Below are positions 1 to 11,179 of a stretch of DNA of 64,000 nucleotides, in pieces. The notes beneath the pieces were generated by a model. It was not told the origin of the DNA. It made no database searches and worked only from the letters and a program-made list of their open reading frames with translations. Source of the stretch: Ancylostoma caninum (lineage: Eukaryota > Nematoda > Chromadorea > Rhabditida > Ancylostomatidae). A program made the position numbers and the translations under genes. The stretch covers positions 1,240,001 through 1,304,000 of the forward strand of contig JBAJFG010000019.1 of assembly GCA_037903475.1 (NCBI GenBank), written 5' to 3'. Every line of letters starts with the position of its first letter. Positions within the stretch are counted from its first letter, which is position 1.

Positions 1-2820
1 ATGGAAGTCCGGTTATTTACCACATCCTACTCTATAATAAAGCGCTAGGACATATTACGAAATATGTCTGTCTGTCGCCGAGTGACTCATCGCCTCAGGG
101 AGTGGAGGGGACGGCAATTTTTTCCATTTTCGAATAGAATTCTCGGTGATTAGGGCAGAGATTCGCAGAAAAAAGATAGGGGAAGATTAGAGAGGGTTCC
201 CCACACCCACTGGAAAGACTATTTTGCAATTTATCGAGAATGAAAAGCCAAGGGCATTGTGGATGCATGCCCACGGTTAAGATGCTTGGACTGCAAACGA
301 ATTTGGAGTCCAGGTGAACAGAATCCAGACAAAACAGGCCAAAACAACCCCCACCTCCTCGATCTCTTTACTTCTAATAACGTTTTCAGAGTCATATTTC
401 TGCATAAAACATCATTCGCACTACATCAAGGCTAACAAAATAGGCACTCGCGGTTCAAAACAAAAGAGGCTCATATAGGACGGTTAAACTCTCCAGAACG
501 TAGTACTTGTCTGAGAGTTTGGGAAAACAGTGTATGTGGAAGCCCCGAAAGGCCACGAAAGGGTGAAGAACATCGTTAGGGAGTGTTGCGGCAAGACCAA
601 GCTGTTAGCTGCTACAGCTGAACCCCTCGTACAGCCTACCAAGATAGGTTTTTCTTTCAGAGTTTTTGACGTCCGCCCCCCCCCCCCACCCTTTGGCAGA
701 TTTTCTCCTCTGGATATAAGTAAAGACTAGAAAAGAACGGAACGACTGGAAAGAAAAATGTTTTGAGGCCGCACAGAAATTTTCCAGAAAACCTTTGAAA
801 AGAGCGAGCCGAATGGCTACTTCACAGTTCTAGAAAGAAGAATCGGTCAAAAATATTTATTGGATGAGAAAATCTGAGACGTTCTGGAAAATCAGAAAGG
901 GTCACCTATGAATTGAATTTGTTTCATTTCGTTCAGCCGGGAAAGGAAATTCTGTCCTCAACAATTTGACTAAAAAAATAATGGAGCAGATTTGCAGAAA
1001 ATCACTGTTATCCGCAGTTAAGGACCAACCCCTCCTTTGTAGGTTGTCCTTATTAGCTAAATAGGAAAGTGCGGGCCTAGCCTCTCTGGGTACCCCGATA
1101 CTCACGAATCATACAATCACACATGTGCGCGACTTACTTCTCGACGGGTTTATCCTTAAGGCATCACTGCTGACAATCGGACATCGAATAATAGTTCACA
1201 TGCAGAATAAAGTATACAGATATAGACAAGCGTAAATACAGCGAAATATCATAGGCGGTGATCACTCGGAGATCGGACGAAGTAGGACGAGGGCTTGACG
1301 AAGGGAAGGACCACGGTCTCGCCGACCGTCTCCGATGGGGGCTGCTCCCCTTTCTTGACTGGTCCGCCTCTTCGGCTCGCACCCTCCCCCGCTGTCTCGT
1401 CCCTCCTTCTTTTGTACGCTTCGGTTTGTCGGTTATCGTTGGCGAATCTGAAAACAACTTAGAGAAGCATGGGAAAGCTATGTGGATGAATAATGGATAG
1501 AAGACTGAAGGATAATAGAACACTCACCTATTTACATGAAGTATATACAAGTTCCCACCGTATATTACACCGCGAAGCGCGGCGAAGCTGCGCTTCGTGT
1601 GGATGACAGTGATTTCTCAGAGTGTAGGTATTCTAGAGGTAACGTGGCGCACGAGTCCGAGGTTCGTGGTGCGAAGCGGCGCTCTGGCTCGGTTGTTTAT
1701 ATAATAGGCGGGGAATCTTCTTCAAAGTCAACACGGCCTGGGAGCCCATCACTTGTGGACAACACTGATTTGCGCAGTGCCCTTGTAGCAAAACAGAGTG
1801 TCACCACGTATCGGCTGGAGAACACTCTTCGATTCTCACATGGAAAAGTCCTTGAACGCCCTCACGAGCTTGCCCTCTGTAAATTGTTGTCCACATGTGT
1901 TTAATTGCATGACCCGGGAAACGAGCTCCAAATTAGCCCCTATGAATCATCGCAATTACCCCTTCTTCGTCCGCACTCAAAGAGGCTTGCATGCGTAATG
2001 AATAATTAAACACATACCTGGCACAGGACTTTCTGATCAACCCAATAGATGATATTAGTCATCTTTATGCTCGATTGTTGCTCCAGAGATGCTAGATGAC
2101 TCAAGACAGGAAATAATTATCGAACCAGCACTTGACACTGATTTTCTTTTAGTTTGAGTTGAGCCACCCAATGGTAAACTGGCCTTCAAGTTTTCGGTTT
2201 CAAAGTCAGCAAGCAAAAAAGTGAAGGGCGCACGGATTTGAATAATGGCTCTTGTAAGCACGTAGTGTGAAGAAAAAAAACGAAACCTAACCATTTGCAT
2301 CACTTTATGATTTATTTACTAACTACAATACTTTTTGAATTCATTCCCTGTTGCTGCATCTCTCGTTTTTAGTCTTGAAGAATATTCGGTAGCCATTCAA
2401 ATTGCTGTAATTTTTTTTGGTGACTTCTGGTGAAGAGAGCAAATCGCTATACGATTTTGTGATCATTTAGCTTGCCATGTTGTTAATATCTGTCAAGAGC
2501 GAATCTCTTTCTACGAAATGACACACTGAAGCAGAATTAGGCGTCTTGATCTGAGGGTATGGGTGGCAGAGAAGTAATGTCATGACCCTTTCATCCCAGC
2601 TCCTATGCCATGCAAGCGATTTATCAAGAAAACTAATCTGATCGTGTGGCTACAGCTGTACCATCAAAGCTATGGGCCCATATTAGAGGACATTCTAGGA
2701 CAAACACACATGAAACCTATACCGTTCGACTCAAAATTGTGCCCTCCAGTGCAATGTCAGGGTCTTTTGCCGTTTTTCGAGAAATCGATGTTATCGATTT
2801 TTGGCCCCCTACCCCATCAC
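1..2820. other. Region without a recognisable gene
   Basis: I see no coding exon with family similarity on either strand. Open frames here (for example 119 codons on the minus strand at 1164-1523 and 122 codons on the plus strand at 1536-1904) overlap each other and match no domain I know. Local features are a C-run near 676-688 and an 8-bp GC-rich hairpin at 1573-1597. The missing 5' exons of the P450 gene could lie in this stretch, but I could not find them. Confidence 0.5.
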
Positions 2821-2822
2821 TA

Positions 2823-3720
2823 CAGGGTGCGTCAGAATTATTGACGCACCTGAAATGAGTCTGTAGAAAAGAAAAGATGCAAAAACATTCCAAATAAGCA
2901 TATGCAGAAAAAAGCCCATGTCTTTGCGATCCGAATAAATGCACTCGGTTCACAGCAAGCTCCTTCCTTGCTGAAGCACTCACAGAGACGACGAGGGTTT
3001 GCACAGCGTCTGCGCCGCAACTAACTCAGGTCTACTTTGCCCCAGATTTTGAAAGATAAGCCTTTGGGAGCTTGATGTTTCTGTGGATGATAGCGCAGCT
3101 CTTGCTCTCTAAGATATCCATATGGAGTCATCCGTAGACTGGAACTCGGTTCACAAGGAAGCCTATTCTCTGCCAAATTGAAGACTCTCAAGTAGATTTT
3201 TGAAACTGGGCCTGTACCACTTTTGTCTCTTGCACAACAGCCAAGCCCTGCCAAAGTACCTATGAATTCATCTTGTGATGAGAACTAAGATTATCAAGAA
3301 GATGTGCCCTTAGAAGATTGCTTGAATGAGAAACAAGGAAAGGAAAAAATTTTCTATAGTAAAACATAGATGCCTTTCTTTGGCGGGAACACGACAAGAC
3401 TTGCGAACAAGGATATGCTTTCATGTGCTTGGAGAGCAAGGCCTGCCCCACTTCCCATAGGAGTATCGTTTTCCTATAGCTCACCCTCTCTATATTATGG
3501 AAGAATAATGGACGAACTTCAGCTGCGGCGCATTGGCGACATTCTCTGCTGATATCTTCGTGGTTTCTTTTACAAGGAGAGAGCGCTCTCCTAACAGGAG
3601 TGGCTTTCTTGTATTTGCTAAGATATGACCTTCATTTTGGATATGCATATATAGTGGTTTTTGGGATGTTGTCCTTTTTACAACGCAACCTCAGTACGTC
3701 AATATTTGTGACGCACCCTG
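2823..3720. mobile_element. TA-flanked inverted-repeat element, 898 bp (mariner-like MITE family)
   Basis: The left end starts CAGGGTGCGTCAGAATTATT and the right end is its imperfect inverted copy ending in TGACGCACCCTG. Both ends are flanked by TA (2821-2822 and 3721-3722), the target duplication of Tc1/mariner elements. No transposase is recognisable inside, so it is probably non-autonomous. A related element of nearly identical length (897 bp) lies at 4532-5428. Confidence 0.75.
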
Positions 3721-3722
3721 TA

Positions 3723-4529
3723 TATGCAGAGTGACAACAAAGTCTTTGGCCAAAGATTTAATTGCAATTATTTCTTGCGCTTTGTCAGGAAACCCATGAC
3801 TTTGTATCCGCGTTGACAACCCAAATGTCTCGAACATACATGCGAAATTTCATAATCCACAGCCCCGTTTGAATCTTGTAGGATCTGCAAACGTAAAACG
3901 AAGTAGAGATGGAAATGGCCGCAAGTAGAGACTCGGTGACATCTTTTCCAAGAACTTCTCTTGATTGGCTCTTCGTATCACCAATTTGCTGCCCAATATT
4001 GAAGAGGGTATAAGCTTTCTGTCCTAAGGAGATCCCTGTGTAAACTTGTTTTATTGACCGAAAATGATCAATAGAATGTCACCACCACTTTTTCTACTAG
4101 AATGCACAAAAAGAAGGGTAAAAGTGGGCAAAGCGAAACCCGAAGAGGTATATTATTTCTTAGGCTTAAGCACATCAGACAGAAATAAGGTGGGCTTTTG
4201 ACAACAGTTTTCCATCAAGTTTCAAAAGAAAAAGCAGCAAAAAGTTGGTTCAGACTCTTCAGTCCCTGATTTCACCAAACTATCATATTTGCTTGATAAT
4301 TATCATGGTCCCTGAAATGGAGACCTCTGGATTTCCGAATTGCTGTCCCTAATGCACAGAAATTGAGCTAACTTTCGCTCAAACACCAGCTTCCCTAGCA
4401 TAGACCTAACAAGAAAACAGGTCATAAATTCTCGACCAACGTGCGGCTCTCGTGCGTTGCAGTAGCCAACGGTTTTGTCATTTCTATGGAGAAGCCAGAA
4501 GAGATATCTGAAATGCAAGAGTGCATTCT
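3723..4529. other. Spacer with no recognised feature
   Basis: AT-rich sequence between two related TA-flanked elements. No exon, repeat or RNA gene is recognised. Confidence 0.4.
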
Positions 4530-4531
4530 TA

Positions 4532-5428
4532 CAGGGTGCGCGCGAATTATTGGCGCATGGTTTTTTGAGCCCCAATCATTAAGGATTGAGCGAAATCACA
4601 AGTCATGTTATAGATGTCCTTCCTTGAGCCATCTCTACCGTAGATATCAACTGGTTTCTCGAATGATCTTTTCCTGTGCCTACATGGGCTTCAGGAAATC
4701 TGGTCGAATCGCTGGTGGCACGGGGTCGGTGACAGCCTTCCTTCCAAGATTTTCCGAAGTAGACTTTAGAAAACTCCGACCATACATGTATGATAGGTCA
4801 CAGCTAAGTCTTAACTACAATGGGCTTACCGTTAATTGGACCACCAAATGATTATCATGACGAAAACAGGCGTTGAATCTAACAGACCGTTTTTGCTTTT
4901 TTTTGCGAACTCGGGACTGCTAATCATCAGAAGAGCAAATATAGTAGTCGTTTCGGAACCGTGGAAAACTCCCAATTCTACCAGTAAAAAGTGGCTTTCG
5001 CGAACTCGTTCGTCCCCAGTTTGCAAGGCTAAATTCGGTCAAAATTGGTTTCACGGATGATTTCCTGGAATTTTGGCCTGAAGGGATTGTCCACGTAACT
5101 CACTTCATTGGCATTCTTATGAGCTCCGCTTTGGATATGTTAGTGAACAAGGTCTATAGTACTAAATGGTAGAAACAGACTGGCTGAAGTTCGTTACTGA
5201 AAAATCCTGAAAATTTCTTCTGGAATAACACTAGCGTGTCAAGGGTGGTCTGAGCTGAAAGCTTCTCCAAGTCTCTACAGACCTGGAAAGAGGTCACAAG
5301 GCAAATTTGCTGTTACTTACGGTAGATCTTGCTCCACCAAACATACCCAAAGAACGGTCTTTGAATTCGCTCAATCCTTAATGATTGGGGCTCAAAAAAC
5401 CACGCGCCAATAATTCGCGCCCACCCTG
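4532..5428. mobile_element. TA-flanked inverted-repeat element, 897 bp, long TIRs
   Basis: Inverted repeats of about 64 bp (4532-4596 and 5360-5428) begin CAGGGTGCGCGCGAATTATT and are nearly perfect. TA flanks both ends (4530-4531 and 5429-5430). Length and terminal sequence match the 2823-3720 element, so the two are one family. A 136-codon open frame crosses the left end but resembles no transposase I know. Confidence 0.8.
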
Positions 5429-5430
5429 TA

Positions 5431-6490
5431 AAGCGCATGAATTCTACATAGCTCAGGTAAATTTCCAGACTGCTAGCCCATCTGATTCCACTCTTACAAT
5501 TTATTATACTTGGCCAAGGACTTTGTTGTCACCCTGTAGTAAAACACATCTGTTTGTGTGTTTGCCTGTAATCGCTTATATCTCACGATCCAGAGGACGA
5601 ACACACATGAAACCAATACCGATACCTATACCAACTTCGTCGCACTTCGCATAAATGACAATGATTTTTGCAAGGCACAATTCTGAGTCCAACGATATGA
5701 GTTTCGTGTGCGAATCTTTTCGTCTACAACGAGAAAAACAAGGGAAAGTTGTGCTCACCGGCTGAATCCTTGGGGGTTTCTCCGTGCGCAATGAAGAGTT
5801 TTGGAAGGGGTTGAGTGGGGAATTTATTTTCTTATGCAATACGACGCGATTACCAAAACAACACAGTTTTAATACACCCATATATACGAACTTGCTATAG
5901 CAAATGCCGTCAAGATCAGTCAATACCAAACATGAATTATAGTGCACAAGTATACCGCTTAAAGGCAGGGGTCCATCTCATCTTCGTAGTTCAGCTAACA
6001 GCAGATTCTGCATCTACTCGGCGCGGTGGCTCCAACGGTATACATAAATTGTCTCAGAATGGTCTATAAACCCGTCTTCCAGGACGGGGTCTGTAACAGT
6101 TTGCCAACCCGAGTTGACATGTGAAGCCGTTGATGTTATCGATTGAACACGCCAAGACTCGTTTACCAACGCGGCAGCCGTGGCAGGCAGCCAGCACAGC
6201 TTGGAGCGATCCGCCTCCGGGCTCCAAATTTTTACCCAGTTCGTGCCTTTCAAAAATGGGTATTTCGTCGCTACTGTGCCTGTTGATGTACATCTCAGGG
6301 ATCAACATGATGAGAAGGTCTAGGATTAATGGTAAATCCAACATGCAGAACGAGATGGCGCTCTGCCTTTAACTTCTTTCTGTGAATGGACGAATAATCA
6401 CGGCACTTTTGAACTTCGCTGACCACAAAACCTTCAGATTTTTTTGGCTGAGACTTTGCATAAGGGGAGGGGGGGTGGGGTGTTTAAGGT
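5431..6490. other. Region without a recognisable gene
   Basis: Overlapping short open frames on both strands match no known family. A segment near 6022-6036 resembles a tRNA A-box, but no B-box follows, so no RNA gene is called. A G-run lies near 6467-6480. Confidence 0.4.
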
Positions 6491-6491
6491 G

Positions 6492-6751
6492 GTGAGCACG
6501 AATATCGTATCCATTTTGTACCGTAAGCCGTTTTTTGCGTGGGTTACCGTAGGTGTACAGTAAAAAATTGAGATAAAATGCAGATTTCGGGTAGAAAACG
6601 GAGGCGGCGTGCGAAATAATGGTGGTTTTCGTGATCAGCGTTAAAAAACCCCATTATGCAAAATTTGAAAGGCACCATATCTACAGTACATCTACCGTAA
6701 CCATCCAAAATGGGGTTACCGTGCAAAATTGATACCATATTCGTGTTCAGC
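6492..6751. repeat. Palindromic repeat, about 260 bp
   Basis: The outer arms 6492-6528 and 6714-6751 pair as inverted repeats around a GCACGAATAT core, and an inner pair (about 6539-6560 and 6680-6702) extends the fold. The arm sequence (GAACACGAATATGATAACCG-like) also occurs in the tandem units of the Helitron at 39226-40031, so this is probably a Helitron-related or satellite-derived foldback. Confidence 0.6.
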
Positions 6752-6931
6752 CCCTCGAATAATCCCCCTACTTGAAGTTTCAGCCAAAAATTTCGCTGAA
6801 GATTCTGGGACCAGTGAAGTTGAATACCGCGAATCTCATTCCTTTCCGAGTGCGCTACGTTTGGATCGATTCTGATACGACTCGCATTTTGATACGACTC
6901 ACAACTGTATGCTTCATCCGTTTTCTTCTTC

Positions 6932-9900
6932 CTAGCGTTTTTCCCGTTTTGTAGCGGGGTCCGCTTTGCTGATCTTTTGAGGCCATATTGCCCTGTTGTG
7001 CGCCTGGTCGGGATGGATCCTAACCAGCTTGAGGTCGGCGTGCAGAGTGTCAAACCATCTTTGCTTTGGTCGTCCTTTCGGTCGCTTTCCTGGTACTTCT
7101 AGATTGAAGCCAATCCAACAGACTTTATCGCCATCAGCACGGAGAACGTGACCGGACCATCGCAGACGCGCCTCACGGAGCTTGTCGGCTATCGCAGTAA
7201 CTCCAAATTGCTGCCGTGGTTGCAGAAGCGATCCACCTGCGTAATGCCACCCATCCACCGCAGCATCCTCATTTCCATGACGTTGATTCGGCGCTCCATT
7301 TCCTTGGTGGCAGGCCAACATTCGGCACCATAGAGCGCGACCGGGCGTATCACTGTTCGGTAGATCTTCGACTTCAGGCGGTCTGGGATGCTCTTGTCGC
7401 ACAGCACACCAGTCAGTGAGCGCCACTTCAGCCACGCAGCGTTAACGCCTGCGATCATCTCATGAGCGAGATTGCCGTCCCATGAGACCATTGAACCGAG
7501 GTATTTGAACGCAATGGCTCTCGGGAGATTCACTCCATTAACTTTAATAGTGCCGGGCTCGTGTTCGTCGGTGGTCAGATACACGGTCTTCTTAATGTTG
7601 AGGCGAAGACCAAACCGTGCCAGTCGGTTCCAAGCTTGCGTCTGCCGTTCAAGCTCACCCTTGTCTTCAGCATTACGTCGTCGTCATACAACAGCGTCCA
7701 AGGCACCGGTCTTTCATGGTCTTTTGTGAGGGCATCCATGAAAACGATGAAAAGAAGCGGAGAGAGAGCTGAGCCTTGGTGAACGCCAACGGTTATGGGG
7801 AACTCTGTCGATGTGCCAGCTGCCGCCTACACTTTACTCCTATGATCGGCGTAAAGCATCTGCACCAGGGATGTGCGTAACAAAAATTTCAATTTTCGTA
7901 AATCGTAAATCGTAAATTTTCTAAAACCGCCGTAAATCGTAATCGTAACTGAGGATCCGAGTACCACTACAAGAGTCAGATAATTTCAAGTCGTTTCACA
8001 ACAAAGTCATTCTCAAAATGATTTGAGGTATGTATGTATCTACTGCAGAATTGATCACTGAACTTCGCCATCTTATCACTAGTGTGATAACATTGTGATC
8101 ACTGGACAACTTTTTTCTCGATATTTTAAGCGAGCTGTCCAGTTCTAGAGTATTAATTATCGCTGCATTGGAGAAGAGTCTCTTCATCCTGGTTGATGTT
8201 TCTGAAGTAAACGTGAAAGTGGTCGATGGTTCTATATGTTTCCGTGAGAACCAAGCCATTCACACCGTGGGGAAGGTGAATTAGTACTAAAAGAGTTTGA
8301 AAGGATAAAGCGCTGACTCGGTATTCACTGCCCCCAGCAAGTCACTGCTTAGGGCGCATGCACATTCAATACCTCTGCGATTATCAGTAAAGTAGAATGC
8401 GTGTAGCTTCTCTGAAACGAACTGTTTCTTGTACTTTATCAAATTGTTTATGGTCACTACTAGTTGGTTTATGAGAGCTCGACCAGGAAGAAAACGTTTT
8501 CATACGACATCACACCGCAATTGAAGTCAAAAAAACGAGGCAATACGTTTTGCCGAAGGAAACAGGCTGGGCGGACAGCTTCTCCCATTTAGGGGAACAG
8601 GAAGACAGAGCTGAAAATGCTGTGTTCTTGCCGCACTTCATGCAGACCTTTGAGCTACGCTGTTCCAACGGATCTCTACGGACGCGATAATGAAATTGCT
8701 ATATGCCGCCTTCATCGAATAATAGAAACTACATTCAAACAAACATTTAACTCTTAGCTTTGCTGCAAAATGCAAACACAGAGAAATCATGCACATTTAC
8801 CCCAAGAACAAACACTGTGACGAGATTCGTTTCTTGTAGTTGTTTACGAATTTGTTACGAAATTTGGGATATTTCGTGAATCGTAAAAAAATCGCCAAAA
8901 ATGGCCGTAAATCGTGATTCGTAAATCGTAATTACGCACTTCCCTGATCTGCACCCATCTGAGAATCTCCTCCGGAATGCCTTGAAGCCGCATTGCGTAC
9001 CAGATTACTTCATGCGGAACGCGATCGAAGGCCTTCTCCAGGTCGAGGAACGCTAGGTGCAGTGGCCGTTTCTTCTCACGATGTTTCTCGATCAGGAGAC
9101 TGGCAGCATGAATGGCATCGGTAGTGCCGCATCCGGGTACGAAACCGCACTGGTTCGGAGATAGTTGAACGATTTCACGAATCCGGCGATCAATGATACG
9201 CTCGAAGATCTTCATGGTATGCGACAACAGACGGATTGGCCTATAGTTAGCGCAATCTGCGGGACTGCCCTTACCTTTCCAGATCGGGATGGTGATGCTT
9301 CGTTGCCAGTCCTCGGGCACCTTCTCCGCTATGACCAAGTTGAAAAAATTTGTCAACCATTCAGCGGAGCTCCAACCCTGTGCCTTCCACACTTCCGCTG
9401 CCATATCATCTGGACCAGTCGCCTTGCCTAGCTTCATACGTTTCAATGCAAACATGGTCTCTTCGATGGTGATCGGCTATATCGGTCCGAAGGTGGGCGA
9501 GATTTCTGGAACAGAAGGATGCGCAAATTCTTCCGTAGAGACTTTCTCAAAATAATCCCTCCATCGTTGCGTCGCCATCTTGCGGTCCATGAGAAGATGG
9601 CCTTGTTCATCGTTAACGCCGTGAAACTCCTCGACATCGTCTGCTTGGCGCTGACGCGACTTCGCAAATCGGTAAATAAAGTGCTCACCGTCTTTCGAAT
9701 CCAACTTCTTACAGACTTCATCGTAATGAGCCGCTTTTGCAGTGGCCACGGCCTTCTTCGCAGCCCTCTTCGCCTCCCTGTAACTGCTCCAGTTACCTGC
9801 CGTTTTATTATCAAGGGAGAGATGGTTTGGTAGTGCCAAGTTCGGAACGAGGTGCTGCAAGGATATCATTGGTCGTTTTGACGGATGGAAAGTAAAGGTG

Positions 9901-9948
9901 GCTGTGTTCCAAGGTTCCGCGAACGAAGCGGCCAACTGCGAGACTCGC
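6932..9948 (-). mobile_element. RTE-type non-LTR retrotransposon, 5'-truncated, decayed
   Basis: Read on the minus strand, the element encodes the linker between endonuclease and reverse transcriptase (from 9935, residues such as RWRDYFEKVSTEEFAHPS), then reverse transcriptase: GKATGPDD, NYRPIRLLSHTMKIFERIID, the FLDLEKAFDRVPHEV palm motif, [10 protein letters not shown], a YDDD active-site box near 7683, and the C-terminal region ending at 6932 (ADPATKREKR then stop). The apurinic endonuclease domain is missing, typical of 5' truncation during target-primed insertion. It is dead: stops near 9478 and 7837, a frameshift near 7665, and a hAT element at 7866-8946 that splits the palm domain. Splicing that element out restores collinear reading across the junction. 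Confidence 0.92.
7866..8946. mobile_element. Non-autonomous hAT-type transposon with 8-bp target duplication
   Basis: A 1081-bp insertion in the RTE reverse transcriptase. The ends are inverted repeats CAGGGATGTGCGTAA and, reversed, CAGGGAAGTGCGTAA. They are flanked by a perfect 8-bp direct repeat ATCTGCAC (7858-7865 and 8947-8954). An 8-bp duplication with CAGGG-type ends is diagnostic of the hAT superfamily. Sub-terminal regions carry repeated CGTAAATCGTAA motifs, as expected for transposase-binding arrays. No transposase frame is present. Related to the 56618-57692 element. Confidence 0.93.
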
Positions 9949-10143
9949 CGGGGGCGGATCAGAGCATTTGTAATTAATAATTTTAAGTTAATTTTAAAAT
10001 TAAAATTTAAAATTAAATTAAAAATTGATTAGAATAAATTTGATTTTAAATTCTGTGTTCCATCCGGGTCCCCAAAACGGTGGAGACCCCACTTTTTTCC
10101 TACGCCCCCCCCCCCTCCCGTCCATTTTCTGCGTCCGGCGCTG
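9949..10143 (-). mobile_element. Short hAT-like MITE related to the 14036 element
   Basis: Read on the minus strand from 10143, the sequence follows the left end of the 14036-15376 element: a CAG-CGCCGGA terminus, a G-rich run, then AGTGGGGTCTCC. It ends near a degenerate GGGGCGGATC terminus at 9949 after an AT-rich core. No clear 8-bp duplication remains. It lies at the broken 5' end of the RTE. Confidence 0.55.
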
Positions 10144-10340
10144 ACTGCTAGGAGTAAAAGAACATCATCAGTGTCATTGTTTGCTGATTAGCAGTTCATG
10201 ATCCATTGTGTAGTACCCTACAGCTCTATGGAATACCCGATGCAGTGCCCATTGATTGCATCTACACTGCGTGTCAGACCACATCAATCTTCGTACTCCT
10301 TTACTCAAAGTGAACTGCTACCAATTGATTAATTTTTCAG

Positions 10341-11179
10341 CAAACCTGATAAATGGCGCCCTCGTCGCAAGCTTCTGACGCCGACATTCCACTACGAAAT
10401 TCTAAAGGATTTCGTGGAGGTAAGATTTTTGTTGAATTTGGACCTATACATTAGTGAAAATGTCCTCGTCCGCTCGAGTCCAGTGGTCGACCCGCTGAGC
10501 AGTTCCAAATCTTCAATGGAAGGAACATGTCTTATGTGACAGTGCGTGCCGAACACCCCCCCCCCCCCTCCATTGCCCTCTACTGCTGTTTTTTCCCATC
10601 TGATGAAGACCAGTGGAATGCATCATCAAATGAGTGTTCGAAGAATAAATGCATAGTTTATAGTTATTACGAATATTATAAATAAAAGTCTGCGTAGCTT
10701 CCTCAATCAAAATGCGCCCGTGTATTAGCAGCTGTGAATTCTTTAATAATTTGATATACATCTGTAACATTTGAGCATATTATTAAATTTGAGTGTTGTA
10801 TGTTGAGTTCAGGTATACAATCGTCACGGTCGGACTCTACTTGGCAAATTTCTAAAACATGCCGAGAATGGCCACTACGAGGACATTTTCCACTCCGTCA
10901 CGCTATGCACCCTCGATGTTATCTGCGAAGCAGCTCTCGGAATCTGCATCGAAGCCCAAAGGAACCCTCACTCCCCCTACTTGGAAGCAGTGTTTCGGTA
11001 ATAGTTGGATATAAGCTACTGCAAAGAAGAGTAATGAAGGCTATCCATTAAGAATGAAGGTCATACTCCAAAACCGTCAAGTGAAGCCACAGTACTATCC
11101 AGAGTTCTTGTTCAACTTGATTGGTGATGGTAGAGAGCAGGCAAAGTGCGTGAAAGTCCTACACGATTTTACTTCAAGT
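10341..11179 (+). CDS. P450 exons 1-3 of those recovered (C-helix to G-helix region)
   Basis: Exon 10341-10419 follows a TTTTTCAG acceptor and encodes [20 protein letters not shown], the CYP4 C-helix; its W and R contact haem propionates. Exon 10813-10997 encodes the [20 protein letters not shown] segment. Exon 11053-11179, after a 55-bp intron, encodes [13 protein letters not shown] and ends in DFTSS. Intron 10420-10812 includes a C-run (10553-10567) next to a CAGTGCG sequence that could be a decayed transposon end. The first exon needs two bases from a missing upstream exon. Confidence 0.9.

Noticed and set aside
1573..1597. GC hairpin as a regulatory or RNA feature
   Set aside because: An 8-bp stem alone, without context, is too weak.
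1164..1904. Opposing 119- and 122-codon frames as possible genes
   Set aside because: Both are low-complexity or overlapping, with no recognised motif.
4441..4851. 136-codon frame as a transposase of the 4532 element
   Set aside because: It crosses the element boundary and lacks any DDE motif.
6014..6060. tRNA gene suggested by TGGCTCCAACGGTA
   Set aside because: No B-box or cloverleaf follows.
9941..10151. 8-bp duplication around the 9949-10143 MITE
   Set aside because: AGACTCGC and ACTGCTAG do not match.
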